From positions 1 to 24,860 of the forward strand of contig RGBZ01000004.1 in NCBI GenBank assembly GCA_009919365.1: DNA of 24,860 bases, in the 5' to 3' direction. The stretch's first letter is position 1; each line of letters begins with the position of its first letter. This DNA is from a bacterium. GTDB taxonomy: Bacteria; Chloroflexota; Limnocylindria; Limnocylindrales; Limnocylindraceae. Under the pieces are notes generated by a model. It made no database searches, had not been told where the DNA came from, and saw nothing but the letters and a program-made list of their open reading frames with translations. The translations under genes and the position numbers were made by a program. Positions 1-6,931 of this stretch are shown one piece after another.

Positions 1-219
1 GAGGAACTGGGCGGTGCGACGCTCCATCGTGGCGCGTGGGAACTTTTCGCCCGCCTGGAAGGTCTTCTCAACGATGGACTGCTTGCGGACGTTGCGGAAC
101 TTGATGCGAACCTGCGCAGAGCCACGTCCCATCTTGATGTGGTGGTAGTCGAGAATCTGCCAGAGGTCGCCCTCAAGCTCAATCACGACACCCTTTTTTA
201 GCTCACCGGTTGAGATCAT
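1..219 (-). CDS. efp: Elongation factor P, N-terminal part (cut by window edge)
   Basis: EF-P binds ribosomes stalled on polyproline and other poor peptide-bond substrates and restores peptidyl transfer. The first 73 residues are visible: the KOW-like N-terminal domain from MISTGELKKG, through WQILDYHHIK, to the start of the second domain. The domain I loop reads IKMGRGSAQ, placing Arg32 at the tip where other bacteria carry a modified Lys or Arg. The start is ATG at 219, preceded by a strong ribosome binding site (AGAGGAGAG) six bases upstream. The gene follows pepP, a common pairing, but unlike most neighbours it has a real gap (63 bases) that may hold its own promoter. The remaining roughly 110 residues lie outside the window. 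Identification is firm; the modification state of Arg32 cannot be told from here. Confidence 0.95.
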   Translation of the reverse strand, partial: MISTGELKKGVVIELEGDLWQILDYHHIKMGRGSAQVRIKFRNVRKQSIVEKTFQAGEKFPRATMERRTAQFL

Positions 220-225
220 ATTGGA

Positions 226-234
226 CTCTCCTCT
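226..234 (-). promoter_or_regulatory. Strong ribosome binding site of efp
   Basis: On the minus strand AGAGGAGAG lies six bases before the efp ATG. It is the clearest Shine-Dalgarno sequence I noticed here; most other genes begin inside the stop region of the preceding gene. Confidence 0.75.
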
Positions 235-272
235 ACTGGGCCGTGCGCTGCGGCAACGTCTGCATCTGGGGC

Positions 273-278
273 ATTCTA
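273..278 (-). promoter_or_regulatory. Candidate -10 element (TAGAAT) upstream of efp
   Basis: TAGAAT, five of six matches to the sigma-70 type -10 consensus, lies just after the pepP stop codon on the minus strand and would give a 5' leader of roughly 45-50 bases for efp. No convincing -35 hexamer is visible 16-18 bases upstream. A separate promoter would let EF-P be made in excess of its operon neighbours. This is inference from a short motif. Confidence 0.35.
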
Positions 279-282
279 GCCG

Positions 283-1503
283 TCAGCCGACGATTATGGG
301 ATCCGATGGGAAGCGTGTGAGCAGCTCCAGCGTTCCCTTCGTGGCATCAACGGCAACGAGGTCTTCAATGCGAATCCCAATCTGATCCTCGAGGTAGATC
401 CCCGGCTCAACGCTAAAGACGGTTGGTGATGGGAGCGGCTCCGTACTCGCGGCACGAGAGAGGCTGGGCGCCTCGTGCGTCTGCAGGCCGATGCCGTGCC
501 CGAGTCCGTGATCGTAGATGCCGACCCCTGAGCCCATCGCTCGCCGCGTCTCTTCATCGCAGCTGCGACCCGAAGGGAGTACGCCGTTCGGCCCCGAAAT
601 GGCGCGTCGAAGCAGGTCCACGGTTGCGGCCTGGCCGCGGTGCACCTGCTCGTAGAGTGCAAGGTCTGCATCGCTCGCCGCCCCCACGAAAAGGGTGCGG
701 GTCATATCGCTGCGATAGCCGGCAACCTGCGCCCCGAAATCGAAGAGGATCACCTCGCCACGCACCAGCTCGCGAGCCCCCGGACTTCCATGCGGCAGTG
801 CGGCGTTGCCACCAGCGAGGGCAGCCACGTCGAACGCAAGTGCCTCAGCACCGTCTTCACGCATGCCGCGCTCCAGAGACCACGCCAGTGCCGCCTCGGT
901 AGCTCCTGGGCGAATCTGGGGCAAGATCCGAGCTAGTGCGCGGTCCGCTACGGCACAGGCGGCGGTGATTCGTTCGAACTCCGCTGGCTCTTTGCGCGCG
1001 CGCTGTACGCCGCCGAACCCCTTCACCGGAACGAGTTCGACGCCCGTCGCAGTCGCAGCGATGCGCTCCCAAACGGCGTGTCGAACCGCCTGCGGATCGA
1101 GCGCACAACGTTGAACACCGTGCGCCACCAACCAGCGACCGATCGTCTCGCCCGCATCGCTGCCATAGTCAAGTGCCGTAGCCAACGGCGCCTCGCGTCG
1201 TGCCTGCACGGCGTATCGCGAGTCCACAAGCACGGCGAGATCGTCGCCACTGACCAACAGCCAGCCACTAGAACCGGCGACGGGCTCTTCATTCGGCCCG
1301 AACTCCATTCCCGAGAAGTACCGCGCATCGGCATGTGAGGTCAGGAGCAGCGCGTCAAGACGTTCCTCGGCTGCGCGTGCACGGAGAGCGGCAAGGCGAT
1401 TCGGCCGCGCTCCATGATCGGCGGCGCGCCATCGTTCAAGGTCCTCTGTAGTTGGGGCGGAAGCAAACTCTTCAGGCAGCGGCAGTGAAGTGCGAACGCG
1501 CAT
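283..1503 (-). CDS. pepP: Xaa-Pro aminopeptidase, M24 metallopeptidase family
   Basis: This cytosolic di-metal exopeptidase of the M24 ('pita-bread') family releases N-terminal residues that precede proline. The 406-residue protein has a creatinase-type N-terminal domain (about 35-165) and the catalytic domain (about 170-405). The five expected metal ligands are visible: Asp255 (FDFGA), Asp266 (YRSDMTRT), His336 (GLGHGIG), Glu366 (SVEPGIY) and Glu380 (RIEDLV). His343 in THEAP is the usual accessory histidine. The ATG at 1503 shares its A with a TAA stop in the frame of the original mltG C-terminus (TAATG), which supports this start. efp follows downstream, a frequent arrangement that links proline-related peptide turnover and translation. 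PepP versus PepQ (prolidase) cannot be separated with certainty; the distinct N-terminal domain favours an aminopeptidase. Confidence 0.9.
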   Translation of the reverse strand: MRVRTSLPLPEEFASAPTTEDLERWRAADHGARPNRLAALRARAAEERLDALLLTSHADARYFSGMEFGPNEEPVAGSSGWLLVSGDDLAVLVDSRYAVQARREAPLATALDYGSDAGETIGRWLVAHGVQRCALDPQAVRHAVWERIAATATGVELVPVKGFGGVQRARKEPAEFERITAACAVADRALARILPQIRPGATEAALAWSLERGMREDGAEALAFDVAALAGGNAALPHGSPGARELVRGEVILFDFGAQVAGYRSDMTRTLFVGAASDADLALYEQVHRGQAATVDLLRRAISGPNGVLPSGRSCDEETRRAMGSGVGIYDHGLGHGIGLQTHEAPSLSRAASTEPLPSPTVFSVEPGIYLEDQIGIRIEDLVAVDATKGTLELLTRFPSDPIIVG

Positions 1504-2245
1504 TACTTCCAGCCGTACTTTCGAGCCTTCGCCTCATGCTCCGCAAGCGTCTTACTGAAGTCGTGACTGCGAAGCGATCAAGCAGGATGCGCACGAACGT
1601 TTCTGCAGTAGCCGAAACAGGGACGCTCAAGGAGCCGGAGCCGAGGCGACCCTCGAGGGTTCCCCCCTTCGGCAAGTCAAGCCATGGGTAATCGGCGATG
1701 AGCGCGGCGCTCGGATCGCGCAGGATGGTCAGCACATCTGCTGGCTCAAACGGGAGCTCCAGCGTGGTCAGCTTCGCAACGACCTGCTCGATGCGAAGTC
1801 CGGCGCGAATGTCGACACCGATCGCTGGCTCGCGATAGGGATCAGTCAGCGCGGTCGCAACCTCGGTGGGGGTCATAGAGGCTGCCACCTTGAACGTTCC
1901 CGCCTGTAGTTTGCCGTCAAGGCCAGCTGCACGCACCGCATAGATGAAGCCAACCTCGTCGGCGATCAGGCCAGTCTCAAGCAGTTGGTTAGCGATGGCG
2001 GCGGTCCCGGTGCCTGAGGCAATCTCCACAGTCACCAAGGTGGTATCGCTTCCGGCGGGAGCAGTCGTGCGTGTGCCGAGACGCTCCTTAATGATGTCAC
2101 TAATGATTGGTAGCGTGGCGATTCCTGGGGAGCGCACACCCGCCGAGACCAGCGTGTCACCAATGAGTGGCGGGGCTGCGACGCGGAGCAGTACCGCAAC
2201 TATCAGTAGGCCAGCCACAGCGCGCACAATCGGCGTTCGGCTCAT
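1472..2245 (-). CDS. mltG: MltG-like endolytic transglycosylase lacking its catalytic domain (probable broken gene)
   Basis: MltG is an inner-membrane lytic transglycosylase that cuts nascent glycan strands. This 257-residue frame has an N-terminal membrane segment (about 8-30), the LysM-like region (VEIASGTGTAAIANQL, then GTFKVAASMTPTEVATAL) and the start of the YceG domain (GGTLEGRLGSG, ATAETFVRILLDRF). Family members are usually 330-400 residues. The catalytic part with the conserved Glu in an ASIVEKE-type motif is absent. After LLDRF this frame turns into an Arg-rich tail that runs 32 bases into pepP. The other frame over the same bases gives the typical MltG end (see the next entry). I read this as an internal, out-of-frame deletion, so the product is probably inactive as a transglycosylase. 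The start overlaps the ruvX stop (ATGA). Family assignment is good; loss of function is inference. Confidence 0.75.
   Translation of the reverse strand: MSRTPIVRAVAGLLIVAVLLRVAAPPLIGDTLVSAGVRSPGIATLPIISDIIKERLGTRTTAPAGSDTTLVTVEIASGTGTAAIANQLLETGLIADEVGFIYAVRAAGLDGKLQAGTFKVAASMTPTEVATALTDPYREPAIGVDIRAGLRIEQVVAKLTTLELPFEPADVLTILRDPSAALIADYPWLDLPKGGTLEGRLGSGSLSVPVSATAETFVRILLDRFAVTTSVRRLRSMRRRLESTAGSNARSHFTAAA
1503..1577 (-). pseudogene. mltG: Remnant of the MltG C-terminus in a shifted frame
   Basis: In this frame the bases read SHDFSKTLAEHEAKARKY followed by GWK and a TAA stop. It matches the family's ending, typically of the form GSHxFxKTxxEHxxxVxxY, and its codons have GC-rich third positions, unlike the competing frame. 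The TAA shares one base with the pepP ATG (TAATG), the tight junction expected here. An in-frame TGA at 1580-1578 shows that this frame cannot extend upstream. The intact gene probably ended at 1503. Confidence 0.7.
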
Positions 2246-2748
2246 CGGGCCGACTCCCGCACGTCAACGGCCAGCGTGGTCGGGTCGATGAGCAGTTCTG
2301 GATTGAGCGCATCTTCAAGGATCAGTCGCGCCGCCTCTTGATCAACGGCAGCGCGGCGCGCCTCACGTCGCGCTGGGCCTGGTGCGCCACCGTTACTCCC
2401 TCGCGCCGCTCGACCGAGCGATGCTTCCGCGCGCTGCGACGAGTAGCGCTCGTCAACGAAGGTGATCGGCAGCTGCAGCGCCTCGGCAACCTCGGTTGCC
2501 CAGTGCAGCGTGGCAGTTGCCTGCGGGCTCAGGTTGCCATCGCTGTGCAGTGGAAGTCCCACCACAAGCTCCGTCACGCGCCCTTCGACGGCGATGGTGC
2601 GTAGTCGCTCGGCGTCAGCTGACGCGGTAGGTCGACGCATCATCGTTGGGAGCCCACGCGGGGCTGCCACGTCTTCGCGAATGGCAAGACCGATGCGGCG
2701 TTCGCCGAGATCGATGCCAAGAGAGCGGCGTGGCGTCGTAGCGCTCAT
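2242..2748 (-). CDS. ruvX: RuvX/YqgF family Holliday junction resolvase-like nuclease
   Basis: The RuvX/YqgF family has an RNase H fold and is linked to Holliday junction cleavage and, in E. coli, to processing of pre-16S rRNA 5' ends. The 168-residue product has the first acidic motif (SLGIDLGERRIGLAI, Asp near residue 13), the central VVGLPLHSDG motif, the FVDERYSS motif and the last catalytic Asp in AVDQEAARLIL. There is a short Gly/Arg-rich insertion (RAARGSNGGAPGPARRE) before the last helix, longer than in E. coli. The start overlaps the alaS stop and the stop overlaps the mltG start, both by ATGA. The order alaS-ruvX-mltG is common in several bacterial phyla and supports all three calls. 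Confidence 0.92.
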   Translation of the reverse strand: MSATTPRRSLGIDLGERRIGLAIREDVAAPRGLPTMMRRPTASADAERLRTIAVEGRVTELVVGLPLHSDGNLSPQATATLHWATEVAEALQLPITFVDERYSSQRAEASLGRAARGSNGGAPGPARREARRAAVDQEAARLILEDALNPELLIDPTTLAVDVRESAR

Positions 2749-5474
2749 GAACGTGTCACCGCAACGCCGATTGCCTTGGCGAGCGCGTTCGCCGCCTCTT
2801 CAGCGCTGCTACCGACGGCGCCTCGACCTTGCCCCATCGCCGGTCGCCCACCTCCACGCCCACCGAGTGCGGTTGCCGCAGCGGCAGCGAGCGCACCAGC
2901 GTCATGCTCCGCACTCCCCTCAACGGAGACGAAGATCTCCGGGCTTTCGGCAGGGCGTACGAGCGCAAGGACGCCAGACCCCATGTGCTTGCGGAGCTGC
3001 TTCGCCGCCTCCTTCAGGGCCTCGTCATCTTCAACATCTAGCGTCGTCACAAGGAGTGAGATCTCACCCTGCTTCGTCGCCTGCGCAGCGAGAGCGGAAA
3101 GGTCAATGCGGACCGAGCCGCCAGCCTTCGCGCGACGCTTCGCCTCCTTCAGCTCCGCCTGCAGGGCGGCGATGCGCTGCGGCACGGTGTAGGGGTCTTG
3201 GGCGCCCGCCGCCTCGGCGCTCGCCTCAAGGGTGCGTGACTGCCGTCGTAGGAATTCGTCAGCGGCCGCTCCCGTGAGCGCCTCAATACGGCGAAGGCCA
3301 GATCCAATGCTCCGCTCGCTCGTGATCACAAAGCTCCCAATCTGACCGGTGGCGCGACAGTGCGTGCCACCACAGAGTTCGTGGGAGTACTCCTCCATGC
3401 GGACGGTGCGCACGACCTCGCCGTACTTCTCATCAAAGAAGGCATCGGCACCAGCCTTGACCGCCTCGCCCATGCTCATGTGTGCAACGACGACCGCCAT
3501 ATCCTCGCGAATGGCGCGGCGAACCTCGGCCTCAGTCTGATCGCGTTCATCTCGTGTGAGTGAACGCTCAAGGGGATAGTCGAAGCGTAGGTAGTCGGGA
3601 TGCACAAGTGAGCCGCGCTGCTTCGCCTCTGCCCCCGCCACAATGCGGATCGCCCGGTGCAGCACGTGTGTCGCGGTGTGGTTACGCATCGTGGCGGCGC
3701 GCCGAACCGCATCCACGCGCAAGGCGACGGCATCGCCCACCTTGAGAGCCGCTGCAGCTTTGACAGAGTGAACCGTGAGTGCGCCGACTGGGCGCTGCGT
3801 ATCGCTAACTTCAGCGATGAGCGTTCCACGGGCATCAAGGATCTGCCCCGCGTCGCCCACCTGCCCACCGCGCTCGGAGTAGAAGGGGGTCCGGTCAACA
3901 ATCAGTTGACCCTCCTCCCCGGCCGCTAGCGCAGGGACCTCGGCACCATCGCGAAGGAGTCCCACGATAGTGCTCTTAGTTTCGAGATGTTCGTAGCCAA
4001 CGAACTCAGTCTCGCCGACACGTCGCAAGATCTCTTCGTAGAGGGCGGTCATCACAGCGATCTCCGCAAGGGCGGCCTTCTTGCCACCGCGGCTGCGTTC
4101 ACGCTGCTCGGCGAGGGCGCTCTCGAAACCGGCGCGGTCAACAGCGACACCGCGCTCAGCGGCGAGCTCAACGGTGAGATCAATCGGAAAGCCGAAGGTG
4201 TCGTGCAATTTGAACGCGATTTCGCCAGCGAGCACTGGGCTTGCCGCTGGCAGATCGTCGGCGCGACGGCCAACGACGCTCTCCCCTGCACCGAGTTCGA
4301 CGAGTGCATCGCCGAGCAGGCTTGAGCCGGCATCGAGCGTGCGCGCAAACTGCGCCTCTTCGCGCTCGATCCCTTCAAGGATCGCCGACTCTGCATCGCG
4401 CAGGTACGGATACGACGGTCCCATGATTGCCACAACCTCGCGAGCAATGGTGCCGAGGAATGGCTTGGTGATGCCAAGCAGTCGCGCATGGCGGACTGCG
4501 CGGCGGATGATGCGGCGCAAGACGTAGCCACGTCCCTCATTCCCCGGTCGCACACCGTCGGCGAGCAAGAACGTCACAGCGCGCGAGTGATCGGCGATCA
4601 CCTGATAGCTGAAACGCTGCGCGTCAAACTCCGCCATGGAGTGCTTGGTGATCGTGCGCATTGCCGCATGGATCGGCAGGAAGAGGTCGGTGTCGTAGTT
4701 GGAGAGCACCTGCTGCGAAACGCTGGCGAGTCGCTCCAGGCCCATGCCCGTATCAACGCTCTTGAATGGGAGCTCGGTGCGTCGACCATCGGGATGCTGC
4801 TCGTACTGCATGAAGACGAGATTCCACACCTCAAGCCAACGCGGGCAGTGCTCGGAGTGATCGGGCAGACAGTCAGCACCACACGAGAGATCTGCGCCGC
4901 GATCGAAGTGGATCTCGGAGCAGGGACCACACGGGCCGGTCTCCGCCATGCGCCAGAAGTTCGCATCGTTCCCCTTGTCAACGTCGCCCCAGCGCGCGAG
5001 GCGATCAGCAGGAACGCCAACCTCCTTCAACCAGATGTCGGCCGACTCTTGGTCGTCGCTGTAGACCGTGACAGCGAGGCGATCGGCGGGGATCCCCGCC
5101 TCGACGGTGAGGAACTCCCAGGCCCAGAGGATCGCGTCGCGCTTGAAGTAGTCGCCGAACGACCAGGAGCCGAGCATCTCAAAGAGGGTGTGGTGTCGCG
5201 GCGTTCGGCCAACCTCTTCAAAGTCGTTGTGCTTCCCGGCAACGCGGAGGCAGCGCTGGTAGTCAACCGCACGGCGATACGAACGAGTCTCGGCGCCACT
5301 GAAGAGCTCTTTGAACTGCACCATCCCGGAGTTCGTGAAGAGGAGGGTGGCGTCGCCAGCGGGAACCAGTGAAGCGCTCGGGACCTGGGTGTGTCCACGC
5401 GCCTCGAAGAACGCCACGAACCGAGACCGAAGGTCGGCGGCGCTCTGCGTTGGGATTCGAGGATCGCGTTCCAC
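2745..5474 (-). CDS. alaS: Alanyl-tRNA synthetase
   Basis: AlaRS charges tRNA-Ala and edits mischarged Ser and Gly. The 909-residue protein has the complete layout: class II catalytic core (RSRFVAFFEARGH, SASLVP, FTNSGMVQFKELF near the N-terminus), the tRNA recognition helices, the editing domain with its zinc ligands (HTATHVLHRA, then CGGTHCRATGQIG), and the C-terminal DHHA1-type region (VLALVRPAE, GGRGGGRPAMGQGRG). The start is GTG at 5474; no better start lies between it and the conserved core. No Shine-Dalgarno is seen, but a TACACT element sits six bases upstream (see the promoter entry), so the mRNA may be leaderless. The stop overlaps the ruvX start (ATGA). Confidence 0.97.
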   Translation of the reverse strand: MERDPRIPTQSAADLRSRFVAFFEARGHTQVPSASLVPAGDATLLFTNSGMVQFKELFSGAETRSYRRAVDYQRCLRVAGKHNDFEEVGRTPRHHTLFEMLGSWSFGDYFKRDAILWAWEFLTVEAGIPADRLAVTVYSDDQESADIWLKEVGVPADRLARWGDVDKGNDANFWRMAETGPCGPCSEIHFDRGADLSCGADCLPDHSEHCPRWLEVWNLVFMQYEQHPDGRRTELPFKSVDTGMGLERLASVSQQVLSNYDTDLFLPIHAAMRTITKHSMAEFDAQRFSYQVIADHSRAVTFLLADGVRPGNEGRGYVLRRIIRRAVRHARLLGITKPFLGTIAREVVAIMGPSYPYLRDAESAILEGIEREEAQFARTLDAGSSLLGDALVELGAGESVVGRRADDLPAASPVLAGEIAFKLHDTFGFPIDLTVELAAERGVAVDRAGFESALAEQRERSRGGKKAALAEIAVMTALYEEILRRVGETEFVGYEHLETKSTIVGLLRDGAEVPALAAGEEGQLIVDRTPFYSERGGQVGDAGQILDARGTLIAEVSDTQRPVGALTVHSVKAAAALKVGDAVALRVDAVRRAATMRNHTATHVLHRAIRIVAGAEAKQRGSLVHPDYLRFDYPLERSLTRDERDQTEAEVRRAIREDMAVVVAHMSMGEAVKAGADAFFDEKYGEVVRTVRMEEYSHELCGGTHCRATGQIGSFVITSERSIGSGLRRIEALTGAAADEFLRRQSRTLEASAEAAGAQDPYTVPQRIAALQAELKEAKRRAKAGGSVRIDLSALAAQATKQGEISLLVTTLDVEDDEALKEAAKQLRKHMGSGVLALVRPAESPEIFVSVEGSAEHDAGALAAAAATALGGRGGGRPAMGQGRGAVGSSAEEAANALAKAIGVAVTRS

Positions 5475-5480
5475 GCTCGG

Positions 5481-5486
5481 AGTGTA
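5481..5486 (-). promoter_or_regulatory. Candidate -10 element (TACACT) of a leaderless alaS transcript
   Basis: TACACT fits TAnnnT and lies six bases before the alaS GTG on the minus strand, inside one of the few gaps of this string (30 bases). Transcription would then start at or next to the start codon. No clear -35 box or Shine-Dalgarno sequence is present. Confidence 0.35.
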
Positions 5487-5504
5487 CCCGAGGGGATCGT
5501 CGCC

Positions 5505-5774
5505 TTAGGGGCGCTGCCCTCGATCCCAATCAGTTGCAATTCGTGCAGTGAGCCGCTCGCCAAAGATCGCGCCGACCAGCGGGGCCGGCCAGGCGGTGCC
5601 GCCGACAGGGTAGAGACCGCCAAGCAGCCGCTCGGCCGCTACCTGCAAAATCAAGGCGCCAACTACCGCACCCAGCAGCCCGACCGGGAGGGATGCACGC
5701 GCTGAGAGAAGCCTGCCAACGAGCAGCGCCACCCCGACTGAGAGGGCGATGAGAAGCGGCGCCGGTTCAATCAT
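5505..5774 (-). CDS. Small hydrophobic membrane protein, GlsB/YeaQ-like in layout
   Basis: The 89-residue product has three hydrophobic stretches (about 7-23, 29-50 and 60-78) separated by short polar turns, and a charged C-terminus (ATDWDRGQRP). The second stretch has small-residue spacing (GLLGAVVGALI), like the stress-associated GlsB/YeaQ/YmgE family, and the third contains PLVGAIFGERL. Similarity to that family is in layout rather than a diagnostic motif, so no function is claimed. The ATG overlaps the mnmA stop (ATGA at 5771-5774), which makes it likely to be translated. It is followed by a 30-base gap before alaS. Nothing in it suggests a direct role in the tRNA functions encoded around it. 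Confidence 0.65.
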   Translation of the reverse strand: MIEPAPLLIALSVGVALLVGRLLSARASLPVGLLGAVVGALILQVAAERLLGGLYPVGGTAWPAPLVGAIFGERLTARIATDWDRGQRP

Positions 5775-6931
5775 GCGGAGCGTTGCGGTCGGGCAATTCG
5801 CGCGCCAGCGACGAGCGTCTCCCCGTCATAGAGCACAACCGTCTGCCCTGGCGATGGTGCCCAGAGCGGATCGTTCAGCGCGAGCGTTGCGGCTCCGCCA
5901 CCGAGACCTGTCACCGTGCCCTGGGCGAGCGCACCGCGATGTCGAATGCGCGCCAGGCCCTGGACCTCCGCTCCATCACTGATGGGGCCCTCTGGGGTGG
6001 CCGCTTCAACCAGTGCGATGTTGCGCACATCAAGTGCTGCACGTGGCGCAATGGTGATCCGATTCGTCACGGGGTCAACCGAGCTGACATAGCGCGCTGA
6101 AACACCACTCCCTGGAAGACCCCTGCGCTGCCCAACGGTGAACCCTTCGCTTCCAGCATGCGTTCCGACGACGGCGCCCGACTCGTCAAGGACCTCGCCC
6201 GCACCACGTGCGGCACCACGATCGCGCAATAGGCTGCGGTAATCGCCGTCGGGGACGAAACAGATCTCTTGACTCTCGGGCTTCTCCGCCGTGACGAGGC
6301 CGCGCGAACGTGCGATCTCGCGCACCTCAGGCTTCGTCAAGCCGCCCAGCGGGAATCGCGCACGCGCAATCGCAGCGCTGTCGAGTCCGTGCAGGAAGTA
6401 GGTCTGATCCTTCTCCGTGTCGACGGCGGCACGCAGTCGCCATGAGCGCCCGTCATCAGAGACAGCGCGACGTGCATAGTGCCCAGTCGCGACGGCATCA
6501 CAGCCGAAGAGGGCGCTCCCCTTGCCAACAAGCGCACCGAACTTCACCGCGGTGTTGCACCCAACACAAGGGCTTGGCGTCTCACCGCTCTGATACGCCG
6601 CAACGAACGGTTCCAGAACCGCATCGGCAAACTCCTGCTCAAGGTTTTGAATATGAAACGGGATACCAAGATGATCGGCAACGCGACGCGCATCATCGGC
6701 GGCATCAAGGGTGCAGCAGCTCTTGCGGTGACCGTCGCGCTGATCGGCTGCGTTGTGAAGTCGCATCCACACACCGACCACTTCATGGCCTGCCTCAACC
6801 AAGAGTGCGGCGGCAACCGAAGAGTCAACGCCACCTGAAAGCGCAACCAGGACACGCTCTGGCGTAGTTGCCTGAGGTGCCGCCTGCCAGCCAGTGGGGA
6901 GTCCGCCACGTGCTGTCGTCACCAACGTCAT
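5771..6931 (-). CDS. mnmA: tRNA-specific 2-thiouridylase MnmA
   Basis: MnmA adenylates and thiolates U34 of tRNAs for Glu, Gln and Lys, using persulfide sulfur from a cysteine desulfurase. The 386-residue protein shows the PP-loop ATPase motif LSGGVDSSVA (residues 31-40), the first catalytic cysteine in CVGCNTAVKFG (Cys125), the TGHYAR motif and the second catalytic cysteine in ESQEICFVPDGDY (Cys224), followed by the central and C-terminal beta-barrel domains (FTVGQRRGLPG onward). The first 25 residues before the PP-loop strand form an extension. I keep this start because its ATG overlaps the stop of the upstream cysteine desulfurase (ATGA), which is also its likely sulfur donor. The stop overlaps the next gene in the same way. 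Confidence 0.95.
   Translation of the reverse strand: MTLVTTARGGLPTGWQAAPQATTPERVLVALSGGVDSSVAAALLVEAGHEVVGVWMRLHNAADQRDGHRKSCCTLDAADDARRVADHLGIPFHIQNLEQEFADAVLEPFVAAYQSGETPSPCVGCNTAVKFGALVGKGSALFGCDAVATGHYARRAVSDDGRSWRLRAAVDTEKDQTYFLHGLDSAAIARARFPLGGLTKPEVREIARSRGLVTAEKPESQEICFVPDGDYRSLLRDRGAARGAGEVLDESGAVVGTHAGSEGFTVGQRRGLPGSGVSARYVSSVDPVTNRITIAPRAALDVRNIALVEAATPEGPISDGAEVQGLARIRHRGALAQGTVTGLGGGAATLALNDPLWAPSPGQTVVLYDGETLVAGARIARPQRSA

Noticed and set aside
1555..1580. Programmed ribosomal frameshift in mltG
   Set aside because: No slippery heptamer or downstream stem is visible, and a whole domain is missing from both frames, so a deletion explains it better.
2462..3277. Plus-strand open frame of 271 codons across ruvX and alaS
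   Set aside because: It is rich in Arg, Pro and Ser, spans two real genes in antisense and has no domain.
4488..5372. Plus-strand open frame of 294 codons opposite alaS
   Set aside because: It lies wholly inside alaS on the other strand and shows no family motif; composition explains its length.
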